A DNA stretch of 10,163 nucleotides from Candidatus Poribacteria bacterium (GTDB taxonomy: Bacteria > Poribacteria > DTPJ01 > WJIO01). The stretch lies in the NCBI GenBank assembly GCA_014730235.1, contig WJIO01000218.1:1-10163 (forward strand), given 5' to 3'. Below the pieces are notes generated by a model that was not told the origin of the DNA, did no database searches, and saw only the letters and a list, made by a program, of their open reading frames with translations. Position 1 is the stretch's first letter; each line of letters starts with the position of its first letter. A program made the position numbers and the translations under genes. Below, piece by piece: positions 6,466 to 10,163 of this stretch.

Positions 6466-7431
6466 TTACCTCATTTCTCTACCAACTTCATACATGGCTA
6501 GTATATTTTCTAAGGGAATATCAGGCAAAAACTCCTGGCTGGGGCCAAATATGTATCCTCCACTCTCGCCGAAAATCTCTATCAACCGACGGGCTTCAGC
6601 CTTAACTTCTTCTACTGTCCCAAAGGGAAGTATATGCTGAGTGTCCAGACCGCCGTGAAATGTTATGTATTCGCCAAAATTGGACTTTAAATATTCAGGT
6701 TCCATGTCAGCGGCTCTTACCTGTATGGGATCAAGAGCATCCATACCCATCTCTATAAGCCTGGGAATCAGCTTGCTTACGCTTCCGCAGGAATGGAGCA
6801 TTACCTTTAAACCGAAATCTTTGGCTAAATCAAACAGCCTTGACACCTGGGGGGCGTAAAACTCATCCCAGCTTTCATGGCTCATTATCAGGTTGCGCTG
6901 AGTTCCGTAATCATCTCCCATGAAGAAAATATCCATCTTTCCGTTGGCAGCCTCAAAGGTTCTCACGCTTTGATCATAAAATAGGTCGGTTATGCGTTCC
7001 AGAAACAATTTGACAAATTCCGGCTCTTCATGGGTTTTTATCATCAGGGTTTCCATGCCGATCAAAGCAGAAGCAGTGCAGAATATTGGACTCCAGGCCC
7101 CGCCCATGACGGCGTAATAGCTGTATTTATCGCACAATGCCTCAATGTTCGAATAATCAAACATATCCGGATCAGGAATTTCGCATTTTTCTAGTTCTTC
7201 CACAGTCTTCACTGTTCTCAAACCTGCCCAGAGATCAGGTTCTCCCATATATGGAGCCCGTACTACGCGTATATCAACACCAAGGTATTCTAATAATTTG
7301 TCATAACTACTCAGATCTAAACGAGATTGCAAGGCATCGTTGACTTCCTTCCAGGCCCAATAGTCCATGGGAACTCGGTCAGTCTCTTCATGCTCCATTG
7401 CCATTAATACACGTTCTTTTGAGGATAACAT
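6466..7431 (-). CDS. UroD-superfamily protein (methyltransferase-like), H-x-C type
   Basis: The protein has 321 residues, and ATG 7431 has GGAG about 7 nt before it. The N-terminus SSKERVLMAMEHEETDRVPM (3-22) is typical of the UroD superfamily branch that includes cobalamin methyltransferases such as MtaA and CmuA; HemE motifs are absent. Key sites are GDDYGTQ (172-178), MLHSCGSV (211-218) with H213 and C215 in the zinc-ligand motif, FHGGLDTQ (258-265) and GPSQEFLPDIPLENI (296-310). By eye alignment, the distal Cys ligand of MtaA/MtbA enzymes is replaced by Q299. It appears to lack some 30 residues, between MGEP (62-65) and DLWAGL (66-71), that its paralog at 3521-4603 has before the PDPDMFDYS block. 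It is probably cytoplasmic, acting in a methyl-transfer or decarboxylase-like reaction of unknown substrate. The gene follows the dehydratase gene after an 18-bp gap. Confidence 0.85.
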   Translation of the reverse strand: MLSSKERVLMAMEHEETDRVPMDYWAWKEVNDALQSRLDLSSYDKLLEYLGVDIRVVRAPYMGEPDLWAGLRTVKTVEELEKCEIPDPDMFDYSNIEALCDKYSYYAVMGGAWSPIFCTASALIGMETLMIKTHEEPEFVKLFLERITDLFYDQSVRTFEAANGKMDIFFMGDDYGTQRNLIMSHESWDEFYAPQVSRLFDLAKDFGLKVMLHSCGSVSKLIPRLIEMGMDALDPIQVRAADMEPEYLKSNFGEYITFHGGLDTQHILPFGTVEEVKAEARRLIEIFGESGGYIFGPSQEFLPDIPLENILAMYEVGREMR

Positions 7432-7449
7432 TTAATTCTCCGTTTTAAT

Positions 7450-8610
7450 TTATATTTTTACCACCAATTCTTCCTTAACCTCAAACCCAAATCCCGGAGC
7501 ATCGCTAGGTGAAATGTATCCATTCTCAGGCACAGGAACACCCGGTATTGTTCTGATTTCCTCCAGCGGAACCCCAGGAGGCGTGGCCACAAAATATTCG
7601 ATCCAGGGAACGTTAGGTGTAGCACAGCTAAAGTGCTGACCATAGGCCTGATTTGCACCACCGTGCAGCATAACCGGCAGACCCGCAGCTTCGGCTAGAT
7701 GGGCGATTTTTACACATTCGCTCAGTCCTCCCACCCAGTTTATATCCGGTTGCAGGATGTCCAGGCATTTTCTTTCGATATACTGCTTGAAGGGCCAACG
7801 GGTGTAATTGTGTTCGCCAGTTGCCAGGGCCAGCCAGTTTACAGCATTTTTGACAGTCATCCAGCCGTCAATGTCTTCCGGTATCAGACATTCCTCCATC
7901 CATTTAAGCTTGTAAGGTTTAAGTCGCTGGGCCAGCCTTATTGTATATTCCACGTCAAAGGCCATGTAGCAGTCCAGCATAATTTCCACATTATCACCCA
8001 CAATTTCCCTGGCCTTGGCCACAAACTTCTCATTTTCGTCCAAACCCCGTAGACCGTCGGCAGGACCATAAGGACAGGCCAGCTTGACAGCTTTAAAGCC
8101 CAGTTCCACGTACCAGTCCACATCGTTACCCGTGGCATAAGCGAATATCTTGTTCTTTGACGGACCTCCCAATAACTCGTATACCGGTCTACCTTCTATA
8201 TTTCCGGCCAGATCCCACAGAGCCAGGTCAATGCCGCTCATAGCCAGGCATGATAATCCCAGCGTACCGTAGGGTTTTGACATGCGGAACATCATGTCCC
8301 ATATCTTTTCCCTTGCGAAGCAGTTTTCACCTTCCAGCATAGGCGCGAAATGGCCCTCAATTATGGCTTTTACAGGAGCACCTGCTGAGGTTGTGCCTAA
8401 CCCCCACGTTCCATCCTCAGCCGTTACCTTTACCCACATGCCGCCCCACTTCGGCATCCATAAGGAGCGATGTCTTTTATATTTTGGATATTTTGACATA
8501 GGATTGGCCACTTCCGCATCAACAGCCCAGGCATCCCTTCGCTTCTGAGATTTTGGGAGATCAGAAGGTGGAAGGTTTAACTGGACACATTCGATCTTTT
8601 TTATATTCAT
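7450..8610 (-). CDS. Enolase-superfamily sugar-acid dehydratase, L-rhamnonate dehydratase-like
   Basis: The protein has 386 residues, close to E. coli RhmD (about 400). ATG 8610 is preceded by GGGAG 7 nt away. It has the mandelate racemase/muconate lactonizing layout: N-terminal capping domain to about residue 130, then the barrel. RhmD-like signatures are ANPMSKY (35-41), MLDCYM (211-216), KWMEEC (236-241), TGEH (264-267), QPDINWVGGL (287-296) and MLHGGAN (314-320). Expected magnesium ligands D213, E239 and E266 and the catalytic dyad H316-D289 are all present, so it should be active. RhmD-type enzymes dehydrate L-rhamnonate to 2-keto-3-deoxy-L-rhamnonate in the cytoplasm. Related sugar acids such as L-lyxonate, L-mannonate or fuconate-type acids are possible alternatives. 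It is the first gene of the apparent carbohydrate module, 93 bp after the methyltransferase gene. No aldolase, dehydrogenase or sugar transporter is in the window. Confidence 0.88.
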   Translation of the reverse strand: MNIKKIECVQLNLPPSDLPKSQKRRDAWAVDAEVANPMSKYPKYKRHRSLWMPKWGGMWVKVTAEDGTWGLGTTSAGAPVKAIIEGHFAPMLEGENCFAREKIWDMMFRMSKPYGTLGLSCLAMSGIDLALWDLAGNIEGRPVYELLGGPSKNKIFAYATGNDVDWYVELGFKAVKLACPYGPADGLRGLDENEKFVAKAREIVGDNVEIMLDCYMAFDVEYTIRLAQRLKPYKLKWMEECLIPEDIDGWMTVKNAVNWLALATGEHNYTRWPFKQYIERKCLDILQPDINWVGGLSECVKIAHLAEAAGLPVMLHGGANQAYGQHFSCATPNVPWIEYFVATPPGVPLEEIRTIPGVPVPENGYISPSDAPGFGFEVKEELVVKI

Positions 8611-8703
8611 TTTTTATCTCCCTTGAGAAGAAATAGGATTGGTTCTCCGGGTTTATTGTGATAATAATTTGAAAATCCTCTCAGCCTGTTATCTTTACCG
8701 CAC
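8611..8703 (-). other. 93-bp gap between methyltransferase and dehydratase genes
   Basis: This is the largest gap in the minus-strand gene train and the likeliest place for a new transcript start for the carbohydrate module. I see no convincing -35/-10 pair and no strong terminator, only weak pairings such as AGGATT with AATCCT. The Shine-Dalgarno site of the dehydratase lies at its downstream end. Confidence 0.4.
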
Positions 8704-9399
8704 TTAACCCTGAAGAATCTTAGGATTCAAGATTGTGAGTTCCGGTTGTCCATTTTTCATTAGCTCCAGAAGCATTAGATTTGCGTTTTTATTCAAACCG
8801 GGATGCACAAACTGAAGCCTCTTGGGTTCCAGGCGGTTTGCGCGGGATTCAGTTATTATATCAACAAATCGGTCAGGACGATATACAAAATTTGCTCTAC
8901 CTCGATTTTTCAGCAGGTAGAAGCTGGCTTTAAGAATATCATTCAGATTACATTTAATTTCGTGTCGCGATATGGCTTTAAGGGGATTTGGATTCAGACG
9001 ACCATCTCCCAGTCGTCTATAAGGAGGGTTACTTACGATCAGGTCAAATTGTCCCGGTTGATGATTTTTTTCCACAAGACGCAGGTCTTCTGTCAAAATT
9101 CGTATTTTATCATCAAGTCCGTTAAGTCGGACATTTCTTCTGGCTAAATCTGCAAGCTCTTCCTGGATCTCTATCCCCGTCACCTGCTGAGACCGGGTAT
9201 CGCGAGCCAGAAGAAGAGCAACAATGCCGTTTCCTGTTCCCAACTCCATCACCAGATCATCTTTTTTAACGCGAGTAAATTGGGAAAGCATTACAGCGTC
9301 AAGGGAAAACCTTGGCCCGTCTATCTTCTGTATCACCTTTAAACCGGAAAACAAGTCTATCCGCTCTCCCGGTTTTAGAAAGGATTTATAATCAGTCAT
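8704..9399 (-). CDS. trmN6: tRNA1(Val) A37 N6-methyltransferase-like protein (TrmN6/YfiC family)
   Basis: With the start at ATG 9399 the protein has 231 residues. Family members begin close to the MTDY/LKPGERID block, which favours this start. A TTG at 9435 would add 12 residues with no family support. The SAM-binding motif I is MELGTGNG (51-58) and the amino-methyltransferase motif IV is NPPY (124-127), the signature of adenine-N6 and related methyltransferases. RFSLDAVMLSQF (30-41) is typical of the YfiC/YabB group. The expected reaction is SAM-dependent methylation of A37 in tRNA1(Val) in the cytoplasm, but the family includes members of untested specificity. There is no clear Shine-Dalgarno site. 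The start overlaps the AtpZ-like gene by 8 bp (ATGACTGA), so translation is probably coupled. Confidence 0.8.
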   Translation of the reverse strand: MTDYKSFLKPGERIDLFSGLKVIQKIDGPRFSLDAVMLSQFTRVKKDDLVMELGTGNGIVALLLARDTRSQQVTGIEIQEELADLARRNVRLNGLDDKIRILTEDLRLVEKNHQPGQFDLIVSNPPYRRLGDGRLNPNPLKAISRHEIKCNLNDILKASFYLLKNRGRANFVYRPDRFVDIITESRANRLEPKRLQFVHPGLNKNANLMLLELMKNGQPELTILNPKILQG

Positions 9400-9613
9400 C
9401 TTGAGATTGTTTTGAAATTCTGTAAAGCCAACCAAAGCTCATTATTACACCCAGCATCAAAAGCAATAGGGTCATCCATGGGGCTGAATTCAAACGTTTA
9501 TCAATTAAATTACCCACAAAAAATCCCAGCAGAATAGGCGCAACTATACCAACGGCAATCTTAAGGATTGAACCAGCATACTCTAATAAAGGTGATTTGG
9601 ATTCTTTTGGCAT
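9392..9613 (-). CDS. atpZ: AtpZ/AtpI-like F0F1-ATPase accessory membrane protein
   Basis: The protein has 73 residues, within the usual AtpZ size. There are two membrane helices, about 13-35 and 45-65, joined by the family-typical loop GNLIDKRLNSAPW (34-46), which resembles the usual G-x-x-LD-x-x-F/L-x-x-x-P-W motif, followed by a glycine-bearing second helix ending in YRI. AtpZ/AtpI proteins help c-ring assembly or work with the ATP synthase at the membrane. They normally come just before atpB, but here the next gene is a tRNA methyltransferase and no ATP synthase subunit is visible. No strong Shine-Dalgarno site precedes ATG 9613. It lies 8 bp after the 96-aa gene, so it probably relies on coupling. 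Confidence 0.7.
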   Translation of the reverse strand: MPKESKSPLLEYAGSILKIAVGIVAPILLGFFVGNLIDKRLNSAPWMTLLLLMLGVIMSFGWLYRISKQSQDD

Positions 9614-9621
9614 ATCATTAA

Positions 9622-9912
9622 TCAGGATACATTTAACCTCATTTTACCACCGATTGCAACTTTATCTTCACCATCGCAGACTACTACTTTGAATTTCCTT
9701 CCATATATCATAAAACTTAACAGGAATCGGGAAAGGTAAAAATGAGAAATAAATTTCAGTGGAAGTAGTTCTTTTTTTCGGATGCTGTATATAATCAATA
9801 CAGGAATAGCCAGAATTTCCAAAAACAAAACCAATGGAAATATAATGGGTAAGGGAAGCGGAATAAGATTTCCCTTAATATTTATTGTTAGCCAAATTTT
9901 TGGTATTATCAT
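9622..9912 (-). CDS. Small membrane protein next to SHOCT-like gene
   Basis: The protein has 96 residues. ATG 9912 overlaps the stop of the upstream gene (ATGA), and GAGG lies 7 nt before it, which makes this a real gene. It starts MIIPKIWLTINIKG, has a proline-rich hydrophobic helix at about 18-43, a basic turn IRKKE (44-48), a second hydrophobic stretch at about 51-70 and a polar tail GRKFKVVVCDGEDKVAIGG. From memory, small proteins beginning MIIP and ending in a short beta-rich tail often follow SHOCT-like genes. I do not recognise a function. A membrane partner of the upstream protein is inferred from the overlap. Confidence 0.65.
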   Translation of the reverse strand: MIIPKIWLTINIKGNLIPLPLPIIFPLVLFLEILAIPVLIIYSIRKKELLPLKFISHFYLSRFLLSFMIYGRKFKVVVCDGEDKVAIGGKMRLNVS

Positions 9913-10163
9913 TGACCTGCCTCTATGCTGACTTTGATCTTTGTGTCTCCATCATTTACTTTAACTAGATCGAAGTCTTCCAGTTGTTCCAGTTCGTTAA
10001 ATCCCTCTTCCAGAAGTCCCCGAAGTGCGTTAACATCCATGTCCACCTCTTCTTTGATCTTATTTTCAACGACTGGAAGGATTTTCAATGCCCATTTTGC
10101 CAGCTTCAGCGGTACGGTAACTTCAACTTTTGGCTCTTCCTGTCCACCTTCGTGTATTATAAC
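9909..10163 (-). CDS. SHOCT-like domain family protein, C-terminal part (cut by window edge)
   Basis: The open frame enters from the right edge of the window and ends at TGA 9911-9909, giving the last 84 residues. It shows the pattern KVEVTVPLKLAKWALKILP, then an acidic helical part MDVNALRGLLEEGFNELEQL, then a short DLVKVNDGDTKIKVSIE tail. This resembles the C-terminal half of small proteins whose N-terminus carries a SHOCT-like domain (DUF2089 C-terminal type), with VNV-P-L-LAK-ALK and GD-KVRIYIE motifs. Those proteins are thought to have regulatory or envelope-stress roles, but the function is not established. The N-terminus is missing, so the assignment rests on this tail alone. It overlaps the next gene by 4 bp. 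Confidence 0.55.
   Translation of the reverse strand, partial: VIIHEGGQEEPKVEVTVPLKLAKWALKILPVVENKIKEEVDMDVNALRGLLEEGFNELEQLEDFDLVKVNDGDTKIKVSIEAGQ

Noticed and set aside
3521-7431. Reading the two UroD-like genes as heme-pathway uroporphyrinogen decarboxylase (HemE).
   Set aside because: The HemE N-terminal signature with RQAGRY is missing, and the H-x-C/H-x-D motifs and ERV-LA-EH-ETDR-P starts belong to the methyltransferase-like branch.
8611-8703. A promoter in the 93-bp gap before the dehydratase gene.
   Set aside because: No -35/-10 pair with correct spacing could be found by eye.
9400-9435. TTG at 9435 as start of the TrmN6-like gene, adding 12 residues.
   Set aside because: The extra residues match nothing in the family, TTG is a weak start, and the ATG at 9399 gives the expected N-terminus and a coupled 8-bp overlap.

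Overview
The window comes from a bacterium with compact operons and mostly clear Shine-Dalgarno sites (GAGG/GGGAG about 7 nt before ATG). The sequence does not fix the lineage. A PH-like/zinc-ribbon ABC exporter paired with a DUF1854 protein, two divergent UroD-superfamily proteins, an exported beta-helix protein and an enolase-superfamily sugar-acid dehydratase would suit an uncultured, polysaccharide-using bacterium. That is inference only. No mobile element, CRISPR array, tRNA or rRNA was seen.

Layout. (1) 1-622 is AT-rich and has no supportable gene. It holds a nested palindrome (78-146), a rho-independent-type hairpin with a U-run and no coding gene before it (445-473), and a folded leader segment (545-587) just before the first gene. 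(2) 623-3506, plus strand: a 765-aa ABC exporter half-transporter followed by a DUF1854 protein, separated by a perfect 32-bp palindrome. (3) 3521-10163, minus strand: a tightly packed gene train read right to left. It starts with the C-terminal part of a SHOCT-like protein (cut by the window edge), then a 96-aa membrane protein, an AtpZ-like protein, a TrmN6-like tRNA methyltransferase, an L-rhamnonate dehydratase-like enzyme, a UroD-like protein, an exported beta-helix protein and a second UroD-like protein. The two gene sets converge with only 14 bp between their stop codons.

How the genes may work together. The SHOCT-like, 96-aa, AtpZ and TrmN6 genes overlap or nearly touch and look like a housekeeping or envelope unit. 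After a 93-bp gap come four genes with 18-, 4- and 4-bp gaps, which read as one carbohydrate module. The exported beta-helix protein could act on a glycan. The dehydratase would convert a rhamnonate-type acid to its 2-keto-3-deoxy form. The two UroD-superfamily proteins resemble the cobalamin-linked methyltransferase branch rather than heme-pathway HemE, and they carry different residues at the metal-ligand positions. A role for this module in using O-methylated deoxy-sugars is the most interesting hypothesis here, but it is unproven and no corrinoid protein is visible in the window.
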